The notes under the pieces: generated by a model
Told to the model about the DNA's origin: nothing
The model's input: only the letters and a program-made list of their open reading frames with translations
Database searches by the model: none
In this document: one piece after another, positions 12,433 through 23,400 of the stretch
Numbering within the stretch: the stretch's first letter is position 1
Layout: every line of letters begins with the position of its first letter
Position numbers and translations under genes: made by a program
Source of the DNA: Monosporascus cannonballus
Taxonomy: Eukaryota > Ascomycota > Sordariomycetes > Xylariales
NCBI GenBank assembly: GCA_004154925.1
Contig: QJNS01000056.1
Coordinates: 294,985-358,984 of the forward strand
Direction of reading: 5' to 3'
Length of the DNA: 64,000 nt

Positions 12433-13294
12433 TCATTGCTTAATGGCATGAAGGTAAGCAGCCACATCCACATTAAAGATATGATCCCGAACAAGTTAAT
12501 CGGCTGATTCGACAATCCATGTCTGACAGTTCCTTTGCGTTATCTTTCTTCCGGATTTCGTCTGGTATTTCCAAGTTAGCGGATACGTTCGGGCAATAAG
12601 CTCATATAAGGAACTTAGGTGCTTAAGCTGTCATCTACGGCATTCAGTGTCTTTCCCGGAGCCTTTATCTTATGGGCACTGGCCTCGAACCCACAAACTG
12701 GAATGTAATCGACTTTGGGCTTTCCATCGTTGAACATAGCTTTCTCGCTGAAGTACCGCGAATCAACCCACTGGAGCGGAATTCTTGTGAGACCCTGACA
12801 TCACACACAGAAGCATATAACTGAAGAAGAAGTGTATTAAAGGTTGCCTTGGCCTCTAGAAGGTCCTAGCCAGAAAGTGAAGGTAGCGAACCCTCCTTTT
12901 ATACACGTAAATACAGGTGGAGCTGGGAGCAAAAGGTACCAGGGGTACAGGAAGTAATTCCCGCTAGTGCTGACTGGCTTTTACTAGGTCTGACAATTCT
13001 TTTGGTGGGGCGGTTGCCGGTGGCTTGGAAATCATAACTTCGCTTGACCTCAAATTTGAAACCATTCCTCACATCACCGGTCGCATAAATCAAAACACCA
13101 ATGTCAGGATTGTTGTACGAGCGCACCCAATACGCCCAGTGGTCCTTGAACGGCGCTCCGTTATAGATTAGCAATTCGACCAAAAACGCCCCAGCAGGAC
13201 CCGTCCTGGTCACATTTGGCGGCCTAGGGCCTGGCGGAGAAGCAAACGCCTGTTTGACGGCCGGTGGAGGTGGAGGCGCAGGCGGGGAAGGCAT
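12433..13294 (-). pseudogene. Uncharacterised fungal protein (DUF6914-like), disrupted by a small insertion
   Basis: The minus strand reads as one protein in three frames. Part A (13294 to about 12995) starts at an ATG followed by a Pro-rich leader, then has NGAPFKDHWAYWVRSYNN, IGVLIYATGDVRNGFKFE and DFQATGNRPTKRI. Part B (about 12786-12615) has PLQWVD, then DYIPVCGFEASAHKIKAPGK. Part C (about 12620-12433) has CQTWIVESAD, a TAA at 12496-12498, LVRDHIFNVDVAAYLHAIKQ and a stop at 12433-12435. Parts A and B are separated by a 208-bp block flanked by AATTCTT. Parts B and C are separated by a frameshift near 12618. The restored length would be about 215 residues. The pattern resembles an uncharacterised fungal family that I recall as DUF6914; the name is uncertain and the function unknown. 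Confidence 0.65.
12787..12994. mobile_element. Putative 208-bp MITE-like insertion in the minus-strand pseudogene
   Basis: The block is flanked by the direct repeat AATTCTT (12780-12786 and 12995-13001). It starts with GTGAGACC and ends with GGTCTGAC, whose complement GTCAGACC differs at one of eight bases, so the ends form short inverted repeats. Removing the block plus one 7-bp repeat (215 bp) puts the two flanking gene parts in the same frame and joins them as TKRIPLQW. An alternative is a 200-bp intron (12994 to 12795, GT..AG on the minus strand), which also keeps the frame, but its donor GTCAGA is poor and it would leave five extra residues. Confidence 0.5.
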
Positions 13295-13825
13295 AATGAT
13301 GGGAGCAATAATAGGACAGTAGTAATATTCTCTCGGCTCGAGTTAAGGTTATAAGTACGAAGTTGAATTATGTGCAAGATCTTTTCAAAAGAAGGATGGT
13401 ATGATGAACCATTCTGCATGGCAGACAGGAGCTCCTTATTTATATTATACTCACTTGGATATTCTGAAGTTGGTAGGCCAAAAAAGAAAAAACTCGTCGG
13501 GTCTGTGGACTGAATTACATGGCCCAACGTACATTGTGACACTCATCCTGCCGGCGGCAAAAAAGGTGGATATCAGACACTATACCCTTATTGGACGGCG
13601 CCTATGGAAATATATGGCATCTTTGGGGGTTAAGAGTTACTCGCAATGGCCCGCGGTTGCTGCGTCGTTTCAGCGGGTTTGTAGTGGATATCGTTTGTTC
13701 ATGCCGTGGAAGGTCCAAGAAACGTTGGCCCTCGCTGGGTGTCATGCATGGTGGTAGGCGTTTAAACTAGTGCAGTTTTGGTATGAACCCCACCTACAAG
13801 GTTTATCTTCGAGGCGCGCAGAGTA
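13295..13825. other. GC-balanced sequence without an assigned gene
   Basis: Open frames of 118 codons on the plus strand (13401-13757) and 110 codons on the minus strand (13210-13542) overlap each other here. Neither shows a domain or motif I recognise, and the minus-strand one overlaps the start of the disrupted gene in another frame. The stretch is probably the upstream flank of the minus-strand pseudogene. Confidence 0.4.
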
Positions 13826-13852
13826 CACTAATGGATCAATTGGATCCGTGCG
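13826..13852 (+). repeat. Left terminal inverted repeat of the Tc1/mariner element
   Basis: Begins CACTAATGGATCAATTGG and is perfectly complementary to 15137-15163 over 27 bp. A TA dinucleotide precedes it. Confidence 0.9.
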
Positions 13853-13932
13853 CTCGGACATCTCCACTCCCAATTCCGACATATATTGACACCCCTTATG
13901 CCTTCCAAATCTAGTAACTCAACAACCACAAA

Positions 13933-15060
13933 ATGGATTTGGATAAGGCTGCTTCCGTTTTCGTCGCCGGCCGTCGCCCTAACGAGGAATTTAATCCGGA
14001 AACGCGGGCCTTCATAATTAGGGCCGTAATTACAGGTACAACCCAAACCCAAATTACTACGGCTATAAGAATAAAACGTTAGCAAATCGGAAAATAACTT
14101 TAACGCTTTATTATATATAAAACGATTCATAACTTATTACGAGAATACCGTTAACGGGTAATTCGAAATCGTCTAATTTTATATTTTTATTAATTAAGCC
14201 GTTATTATTTTCGAAATACATATACGATTTTTTAAAAAAAACGAATATTAATATTAACCGGTTAATAATACCACGTTTTTCCCATATATTTGCTTTAAAA
14301 AATAATGCGGGACAAAAAAAAATTAACCTTACCGCCCATAATATACGTAAATATTTAAAATTTATTAATAAAATCTTTAAATAATGTAATAATTTTTTAA
14401 ATTTTATTATTTAATGAATATTTCGTATAAATTATATCCAGATATTTAGGTTAACAAATATTTTATTTATTAACAAAATGTTATAAATAAACCTTATTAA
14501 ATTTAGAGATTTACGGAAAAATTACTATTCTTATTATGGTTTGGGAGACAATATAATAAGGTAACGAAAAAACGGTTTTTTTCTTATCCTTTTTTACGAA
14601 AAAAATCCGAATTCGTTCGATAATAAAGTAATTTTTAATATTATATCAAAGCTTTTGAATAAATTCTTTTTCTCTTTACGAAACTAATAATCTTTTTATT
14701 TAAAATAATGCTTTAATACCTAAAATTATTACCGTTAAAAAGGTTTTCGAAAAATATAAAATTTAAATATTCGAATAATTATTATATTTGCCCGATTTAA
14801 ATTTAATCGAATATCTTTAGCAAGTTTTAAAAAATAAAATTTATAAAATCAAACCCGAATTCGGATATTTACTTAATAATAAAAAAAATCGTTACCGTAC
14901 GTTCGAAATAATTAAAAATGCATAATTATAGTTAAATCTCCGCCTCGTAATAAAGCTTATTAAGTTGTTCCCTAATTAAAAGTCGTTCGTCGGGTTCGAG
15001 GATAGTATATACGGTTTTGAAGCCCAGCTTTAAAGCTATATTATGATGTATATAGCTTCT
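13933..15060 (+). pseudogene. Tc1-like transposase pseudogene (DDE superfamily)
   Basis: The ATG at 13933 opens a frame reading MDLDKAASVFVAGRRPNEEF and on into AIRIKR, a helix-turn-helix-like Tc1 N-terminus. From about 14080 it is broken by many stops. Near the C-terminus, 14788-14820 reads LPDLNLIEYL followed by TAG, which is the Tc1/mariner SPDLNPIE.LW motif with Trp (TGG) turned into TAG. The catalytic Asp residues cannot be read with confidence. An intact relative would have about 340-360 residues, which fits the element. The enzyme cuts and pastes its own element; this copy cannot. The 3' limit is approximate. Confidence 0.75.
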
Positions 15061-15136
15061 TAATTGGATGCGTTTTAATAAAGATATATATTATTGAAGT
15101 TATAGGGTTAATACAGGGGGGGTGGATTGATGGGTC

Positions 15137-15163
15137 CGCACGGATCCAATTGATCCATTAGTG
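15137..15163 (-). repeat. Right terminal inverted repeat of the Tc1/mariner element
   Basis: Reverse complement of the left terminal repeat over all 27 bp, in unmutated GC-normal form. Confidence 0.9.
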
Positions 15164-15302
15164 TGTACCAACAATTTCCCCATAGTTCAACTCTCATCAC
15201 AGAACGGAAACAAAGCCGCTAAACCCCCAACTCGACCCTTTCCATCTAGGAGCAGCTGCATCACGGCCCGCCTGAAGCATATGCAAGAATCAGTCCGTGC
15301 AG

Positions 15303-16207
15303 ATGGAGGTTTTCCATGAATCAAGCTTCCTCAAGGAGCAAAAAGCGCCTGCGCTCCCTACGCCGGAGGAGGTTCGAACAATCAATGAATCGACAGGTCA
15401 TGTACGCAGCACAAACTTCAATCGCCCTCCCCCTGTCATCGTTCCGTCGCTAGGACTAGTTATCAAATACGGGGCCGACGTAACTATTGTCGAAGCCCAG
15501 ACACAGATAATGGTACGCGAACAACTGCAGGGCAGAATACCAGTCCCCAAAGTCTTCGGCTGGACTGAAGATAGGGATCAACGATTCATCTACATATCCC
15601 TCATCCAAGGCGAAACCTTAGGGGAGAGATGGCCCGGCATAAACGAAATTAAGAGAAAAGCTGTCTGCCAGGAACTCAAGCAAATGGTCAATGCCTGGAA
15701 AACATTAAAATATGGCGGACATGGCCGTTATGTCGGTAAGCGCACCTATCCATACATCGAGCAATTAATACTGATATAAAGCCTGGCTTTAAAGGTAGCC
15801 TAGGGGGACACCCACTTAATAAGATCTTTCTGGAAAGTCACCTGGCACTTGCTGGTCCATTCCAAGGCCCAGATGCCGTCTAACAGTTCTAAGTTGCCTG
15901 CAAAATTAAGATCAGCCCCGAAGTAACTACTGCTTTCACACATAATGATTTTGTCCTGTTTAACATCATCTTGTCACCAGGGCCTAATCCGAACGTGGCT
16001 GCAATTATTAACTGGGGCCAGGCTGGGTGGTATCCCGCGTACTGGGAATATTGTAAAGGGCGGCGGGTAATGCTCGATCCCGAATACTTGGATAACGTGT
16101 CTCAAGAAAACTGGCGTAAAAAGTATTTGCCGATAATTATAGATCCCGTGGACGAAAAATCATTCTACCACCCTTGGCTTTACTTTGTTTTATCCAAGGG
16201 CATCTGA
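15303..16207 (+). pseudogene. Aminoglycoside phosphotransferase / choline kinase-like protein (APH family), pseudogene
   Basis: Two exons, 15303-15735 and 15795-16207, give about 281 codons, a normal length for fungal APH-fold proteins. Exon 1 has the nucleotide-binding part (GLVIKYG, IMVREQLQG, VPKVFGWTED). Exon 2 has GSLGGHPLNKIFLESH and AGPFQGPDAV, then two stops (15881-15883, 15890-15892). It continues with HNDFVLFN (15941-15964), the HxDxxxxN catalytic loop, and AGWYPAYWEYCKGRRV. The metal-binding IIDW is changed to IINW (AAC at 16010-16012). The TAA codons fit CAA changed by C to T, and the Asp-to-Asn change fits RIP on the other strand. The family transfers phosphate from ATP to small hydroxylated or amino substrates; the substrate here is unknown. 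The first ATG after the start of the open frame is at 15303. It lies 140 bp downstream of the Tc1 element. Confidence 0.8.
15736..15794 (+). other. Predicted 59-bp intron in the APH-like pseudogene
   Basis: GTAAGC donor, CTGAT branch-like sequence about 20 bases before the end, and an AAG acceptor. Splicing joins the two frames as YVGSLGGHPL, which fits the family. A shorter acceptor at 15781 is possible but would not give that join. Confidence 0.7.
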
Positions 16208-16770
16208 ACAAGTTTTTAATCCGGCCTGGTCTTTACGTACACAGCACGGGAGGACGGAGATACGTTTCACCTAACATGCTCGATAACGCGATTCTATTAC
16301 ATAAGGATCCAGGTTTTTTCAAAGGTCTTTTGTATGCCGCAGAAGGCGCTGGACGTTAAAAAGGGGCCAAAGCCAAGGTCCATTTGTGTGGTTGTAGATG
16401 CGGATTAATATGAACTACGGATATCAAGCAGTTGGCGAAAGACAATTCAAACATATTCACAAGTATCTAGATAATTCATCAAGCGCGTTCCTCCTACCCG
16501 TGGCAACCATATTACAGGATATCACAGCAAAGGGTAAACCGCAAATAGTTGTCCTAAGTTACCCACCACAGATGCCGGCGTACCTACGTATTCACTCTGT
16601 CCGCAGGGTAGCACCAACACACGCTGGGACAACATTATGCAACCCATTAAGCCAATTTCCAAAAGCATGAAAATAACCAGGGCGAAGAGTATAGGTAGAA
16701 TACGTAGGAAGGTCGAGTTCCTCTATTTGCTCGAAAGTATGGCCTCCTGAAACAAGCAGAGCAGGGAGCA
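16208..16770. other. GC-balanced 3' flank, two open frames of unknown meaning
   Basis: Open plus-strand frames at 16174-16359 (61 codons) and 16398-16670 (90 codons) show no domain I recognise, and the minus strand also gave nothing. The GC-balanced composition ends at about 16770, where the AT-rich block begins abruptly. Confidence 0.4.
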
Positions 16771-19700
16771 ATCATAAATTAATTATTAAATATATAAAAA
16801 ATTAAAATTAAATGAAAAAGAATGTTATTTAAATATATAAAAATTTATATTTTAAAAGTTTTTACAAGTTTTAAATTAATAAAAAAATATTTATATTTTT
16901 TAAAATACGTGTAAAAATATAAAGCCCTGTTTTTAATATCGAAATAAGTTTTTGAAAAATCAATTGCAAAATTAAAAAGACTTAAATTTTATTTCATATA
17001 AAATAACGATAGCTTTTTTAAATATAATTTGTTTTTAAATTATTAAAAATATAATAATATTTTCAAAATCACATTATATTTCTTTTTAAAAATTAATTTT
17101 ATAAAACGTTATTTAATAAAAGAAAAATATATTTTAATATGAAAATTTATTTCCTGAACTTAAAATATATATAGAAAGAATTTTTGAATTTTATATATTG
17201 ATTTTGTAATTCTGTATTAAAATTAAATACGATTTAGAATATTTATATAATAAGAAATAAATAATTAAATTAGTAATTAAACATCGCATTATTAAACTCT
17301 TGTATGTTAATATTTTAAAGATATACATATGTTAATAATACAATAAAAACGTATTTGATATTATTTCTTTATTTTTAACCTAAATATTTAGTAGCAAATT
17401 AATGAAAATATATTTCAAATAAAAGTTTAAATATTTTAAATTATTTTTCAATTTATAATTTTTATAGTGAATATTACTATAAAATCGCAATAATATAACG
17501 AATATAGTAAATAATTTTACCTACATTTAAAATTTTTTAATACTTTTTGTTAAAACTATTATTATTATCAATTTAATAATAAATCTATAACTTCTTTAAT
17601 CAAAATAAATATATAGGTACGTATAATAACCGTATTAATAAATATAAAAATTAATTACTTATGATTACCTTTTTAAAAATATATGTATAATTATATATAA
17701 ATGATATAAATTAAATAGAAAACTTTAAAATAAAATTAAAATTAATTATAAAATGGATTATCAAACTTATAATTAATAATTTAAAAAATGGCAAAAACTT
17801 CATATTAATATATATATTAAAATACAAATATATTTTGAAATATAATATTAATAATAATCATTTACGGTAAAGTTAAAATATTTGCTAATATTTTAATTAG
17901 TAAACGTAAAACGCGAATATTTTATATAAAGTTCGGTTTAACGTACGTTAACAGTCAACCGTTAAAATAATAGGCGTAAACGAAACAGGCGTTACGAGGA
18001 GTATATGCGCGGCAAAAATGGACGCGGGCATAAGCATAGCGGGTAAAAGAACAGGTACGAACGTTATTGCGACAGCATTAACATTGGTAAATACGGCGAC
18101 GGCGTCGATATGCGAGTAACGTATTTTACAAACGTAAACGGCAACCGTAAATTATGCGGCAAAAATCTAACGAAATATTTTATTATAATTATTATTTATA
18201 AAATTACGTAAGGTTTTTTAAAAGCAAAATTGAGTTATATTTTTACTGAAAATAAATATTAATAAAAATTTATAAATTTAATATGTTATAATATGTATAA
18301 AATATATATAACAAATAAAACATTAATTATAATAACAATGACAATAATTTTATATTTACTTTAATAATTCCATTTTTTAAATATATAAAGCTTTTATACA
18401 ATTATTATATAAATTAAGTCTTTTTTATATATTTTATATATATATATCTAATTTCTATTAATTAAATTAATTAATTATAAGCAACAAAGTTAAGAAGGTT
18501 TTCATTTAAAATAAATATCATAAAATAAAAATTTTATATTCATTAAGAAGTTTTTAATATTTTGAAAAAAATGTTATTCCAATACATTTATAATATATAA
18601 AAAGGTTTTGATTATAATTTATTAAACTTAAAATTTAAAACATTAATTATAACATTTTATATTTTAAATTGATTTATTTATTAATTAACTTAATTATAGT
18701 GTTAATATTATAAATATTTGTATAATTTTTACAATATATCTAATAATTTTATTAAAACAAATATATATCATAGTCTCTATATTTGGAATATACTGTCTCA
18801 AAAATATATATAATTTCTATAATATTAAAGCTTTTTAACAAAGAAAAATAAGAAACTTTCGTAATTTATTTGCGGCTGCTAAAATATTATTATAAAATAT
18901 TTCTGTCGTTAATATTTCAGATGGATTCATTTTAGTATTAAGATTTATAATAATTAAATTTTTAACAATTTTGAATCGAATAACAGTTATATTTTTTATA
19001 AATTTTATATCTATACACCTTTGCCTCATTATGAAGTTAATATTAATATTGTATTTTTTTTTTAAAGTAATATGCTTATTTCATAAAAACATAATGAATA
19101 CTTTACAGTTCTTTTCAGGTTTTATAAATTTCAAAATATTAATATAACTAATATTTGTATTTATTCCGTAATAAATCTGCCAAATATTTCGCAAAACTTT
19201 GTAATATATTTAATTTTATTTTTATCTATAAGTTACAAATTATTACTGACATCATTATATTTTATAATTAATATAGATAACTTTATAACGTAAAATGGAA
19301 ATTTAAATAAGTAAATTAAACTAATAATATTCCGAAATATTCTTATGTATTTAATATCTTAGTTTTATTATTTCTTAAATTTCGTTTATATATAATAACG
19401 AAATGAAGAGTCGATACTTTTTATATATTAGAATCATTATGTTATATATTTTTCATAGTATTAAAATATATTAAAACATATAAATTTATATTAAATTTAT
19501 TGCCAAAAAAAATATTTTAATAAAATATTATTATTTTCGAAAAGTTATAATTATTAATTATTAATATCGTGTACGAAATAATACAATGAAATATAATTTG
19601 CCTTAATTACTTTGTTATTTAATTATTACATTTAATATATTATGCGAAATATTAGTACATAATTTAACTAAATATATTCATTTAGATATAATTCATATAT

Positions 19701-20281
19701 ATTCGTTATATTTATATTTTTAAACTTTTAATACTATTTTTTCGCTTGTAATATTTATTTAAATATTTTTATAATGTTAGCTAAAGGCTAATTAAAATTG
19801 TTTAAATTTCGCATAACCTTTTTATAATAATTAATAAATATAAAAAGTATTTGTATATTTTAAAATAAAATTGGTGTTTAATAATTTATAATTATTAAGA
19901 ATTCTTACAAATATAATATGTAATATATTTTAAATATTATTGAATATAAATTTTAATGATAAATTTAACATTTCGCGAAATTTAGTAAATCTTATAAATA
20001 TATTTTATATCAACCTGTTTCGTTTTAAAATATATACAAATATTGTCATTATAACATATAACAAAAACGTTAACGTATTTTTGTACTATATAATTTAATA
20101 TCCCATAAAAAGAGATTAATACTCTTATTAACCTTATTAACGTAAATAAGTATTTAAATTATTCGTATTTAATTTGGAAATTCTCTTCATTGTTATTTTT
20201 TTAATAAATATACATATATATTAGATATCAAATATTATAATTTTTTACGTTTATAATATTGATTTTTTATATTAATAATTA
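16771..20281. other. Extremely AT-rich block without a recognisable gene or element
   Basis: Composition is almost pure A/T with very few CpG, unlike the gypsy-derived blocks where CpG persists. The only open frame over 60 codons (18835-19029, minus) has no motif. This may be an older relic than the neighbouring elements, or AT-rich DNA of a different origin. One short CpG-rich patch is listed separately. Confidence 0.5.
17930..18170. other. CpG-rich patch inside the AT-rich block
   Basis: About 240 bp where CG, GCG and ACG are frequent, bordered on both sides by nearly pure A/T. On the plus strand a frame of roughly 55 codons (about 17950-18120) is open and Ala/Thr/Ile/Gly-rich, including GKRTGTNVIATALTLVNTAT. 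It has no motif I recognise and no clear start. The pattern could be a relic of a GC-rich sequence after C-to-T decay outside CpG. Confidence 0.4.
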
Positions 20282-20487
20282 TGTAAGAATACAGCCCCTA
20301 TAAGGATGAGGCTGGTAGCCGACCAGCCATCGATCAACCACCGACCCATTTACTAGTATAAATCCACCATCTGGCAGCTAGTAGGAAACGCCAGATAGAA
20401 GTAACCTAATACACTCATTTCTTGGAATCTGCTCTACGACTGGTCGGAGATCACCTTATCCAGCTTACAGCTATCCATTATCTTACA
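20282..20487. repeat. Putative 206-bp solo LTR
   Basis: A GC-normal 206-bp unit within AT-rich DNA, starting TGTAAGA and ending TCTTACA (perfect 7-bp terminal inverted repeat, TG...CA ends). It has a TATAAATCC box-like sequence in the middle. These are features of an LTR, possibly of a copia-type element. No clean 5-bp target duplication is visible (AATTA before, ATAAT after). Only this copy was found in the window. Confidence 0.5.
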
Positions 20488-23400
20488 ATAATTTTTAATA
20501 TTTTTAATTTAGCATTCCGATTTCCTTTTTTATTTAAAATTTCGCGTTAAAAAACTTTTCTCTATTCTTTTATATTTTATTTTCCGAATATTAATCGCTG
20601 ATTAACGCCTTTTATTTTTTCTAATCTGGCTATCTTGAAATAAAATAAAGTTTTAATTATATCTTAATAATCTGATATATATTTCTTATTTATGAATAAG
20701 GGGTTTTGTAAGTTTTTATTAATATAACTTGAGTATGATAATTATTAATTAACTGCCGAAATATATATTTTATTTTGATATTATTATATATTTCGCGCAT
20801 TAATTCAGTGCCGTTTTATGGTTAACAAAATATACGAATATTCTAATCGAAAAATAAAAGAAAATCCGAAACGTTTGTAAAAATAGGTAACGGACGTTTG
20901 CTAGGCCAAAATTCTTTAAGTACGTTCTTGTCCTGATTTCTATTATATAAACTAAGATACGCCCTAATTTCTTTTTATATTTCCGATTTCATATTATTTT
21001 TACTTAAAATCGGGTTTTTATTACTTATATATGAAATCCATGTATAATAAAATAAAATAAATAAATTACTTAAATATTATGTATTTAGTCAAATTGTTTT
21101 CTAAAAGTTCGAGGTTTATTAATACATATAAATAAGTTATCGAAATTAATTTTCTTTTATTTTTGTCGATAAAATCTTAGTATTTTCTTAATTCGATTAT
21201 TTAAAAAAGTATTGTCGAATATTATAAGAGTGCGTTTTAATCAGATATATAAAAAGTTAACTTAATACCTATATGCTTTAATTTTTATTTATACGAATAA
21301 TATCGTCAGTTATTATTTAAACGTAATTAAAATGCAAATTACAAATAAAATCTTTTTATATAATACAGTATAATATTTTTAGATAATAAAATAATCGGCC
21401 TTAAAAATATATATTAATTTATTTTCTATGCCCTTACGCGATAATAGGTATATTAATATAATAATAGTTTCTCATTAGAAATATTGTTTGTCGGTAATAA
21501 GCATAATAATCCTTTACAATAATATAATTATAGTATTATGCCATAAATTCGAATTATTTTCGAAATCTAGTAGTATTTTAAAAAAATCCTAAGGGCTATT
21601 CTTTTTAATTATATAAGGTAATAAGTATTAATTAATCAAAGTTGACTTTTCGATCAGAACTGAATATAGAAATATAAGATAAAATGTCTCCGTATATCTT
21701 TTTTAACATTTTCTTAAACTTTGACGTATTTAAAACCTTGATATTTGCAGCCCTATCTAATTTATTAAACTTAGATTAATTTATTTTCAAAGAATCTGGC
21801 TTAGGATTAATCTCCGGCGGTTTTTTGGATTACTTTGTCAACGATGTGGATAGTATAATATATATAATAAGATCTGAATATATTATAAAAAAAAGTGTAA
21901 TATTAATAAATAAATATATAATATAATTAATAAATTGTAAAATTAATATAGTATTAAAAGGTATTTACAGATAATAATAAAGAAGAACAATGATTAATTA
22001 ATAATATACGTATTATTTTTAATTATTTTTCTTAAAAGATTTTTAATACGTTAAGAAAATTTTAGGAAGTTTTTATCTGATATTATTAAAGGAAGTACTA
22101 TACGTTATTATCGTCTTTAATTAATTACTTATAGGTATTATTATTATTATATTCTTTCAGAGTTTAAGTTCTATAAATCTCTCTTTTTTTATTAATAATA
22201 TTTATTATTTATATACGTATATCGATATCTATATCTGCATATATACTCCTTTTCTTTTAGTACGTTTAATCAGTTTATTATAGGTATTCTCAAACCGTCA
22301 AAGCCTTCCAAACGTTAAGGTTTCCGTATTAATGCGGATCCTGAAAAAATTAATTAAGCAAATAAGTCATCTGTTAATTAAGAATAATACTTTCGATATT
22401 ATTAGGAACGGTTAAGTTAAATATGATTATAATTTACAAAACTTCGATCGTTTTTGAGCATATTACTATTTTGTCCTTAAAGCTTTAAAATATCTTATGT
22501 TCGCTAAATCTTTTATCTGCAAAATAAATAAGTTTTTGGTTTCTTAGCTTTAACGTAACAATAAATTTCTAATTAACCTTTCCGATATTCGTAAAAGCTA
22601 AAATCCCATATATCGTTAAGTTTTTATATTCGAATTATATTTTTCTTTTAGATATCGATTTCGCAATATTGTTAAACGTAATAATTATTTTCTTTTTATA
22701 ATTCCAGTTATGAATAATTTACTTTTGTCTAGACCTTATACTTTTTTAAAAAAAGTATAACAATTTATCGAAAGTAATCCGGTAATTTCCTTAATTTTAA
22801 GTATCGTCGAATAGATCTTTGGGAGTTACCGATTTATAACGTTAATAATTAATATTAATATTACAAAATCTTTTTCATTTTTAAATTTATCGATTTCTAC
22901 CGATCCAAAACTTACTGACGAATTCCCTGGTCTATTTATTAATATCAGCATATTAGATTTCCGTTAATATCCTTTTTCTATATTTTAGCATATGGTCGAT
23001 ATCTGGAATAATAATACGGTTATTACTTATATTATTTCCAAATATTTCGAAATAAGTCATTTTTCTTATCGTAACTTATTTTGTCCTGATTCGTAATAAA
23101 TACTTAAAATAATATTTATTTCGTTTATTTCTAGTTTTAATACAAATCAGCTCTTATAATAACAATTTACAGGTATTAACTTTTAGGAAATTATTAACAC
23201 CTAATCGCCGATTACCAAAATACTGCTTTTCAAAAGCAAACCCGGGATAAAAGCCGTATTTATCGAGGTTATTTGTGCCGGTTCTTTAGATTAATTTATA
23301 GTATATTTTGTTAAGAGTTTTCGGTACGTAAATAAGCTATATATTTAAATTTCTAGAATACTTAATCTAGTAGTTTGCGAACTTTGTAAAAAGACATTAT

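Larger units (their letters stand above)
13826..15163 (+). mobile_element. Tc1/mariner-superfamily DNA transposon, RIP-inactivated
   Basis: A 1338-bp element with 27-bp perfect inverted terminal repeats (13826-13852 and 15137-15163). TA lies directly outside the left end (13824-13825). On the right, TA (15166-15167) comes after one extra TG, so the ends agree with TA target-site duplication plus a 2-bp change in the repeated CA. Inside is one degraded transposase frame with a recognisable Tc1-type SPDLNPIE..W motif. The first 200 bp and last 100 bp have near-normal composition while the middle is heavily AT-shifted. Confidence 0.85.

Noticed and set aside
12680..12720. tRNA-like B-box (TCGAACCC on the plus strand)
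   Set aside because: No cloverleaf or A-box; the bases code for CGFEA in the minus-strand pseudogene.
13401..13757. 118-codon plus-strand frame as a gene
   Set aside because: No domain pattern, Trp- and Tyr-rich chance composition, and no orthologue-like motif; left as unassigned flank.
16771..20281. Mitochondrial DNA insertion because of extreme AT content
   Set aside because: No mitochondrial gene, tRNA or rRNA sequence is recognisable.
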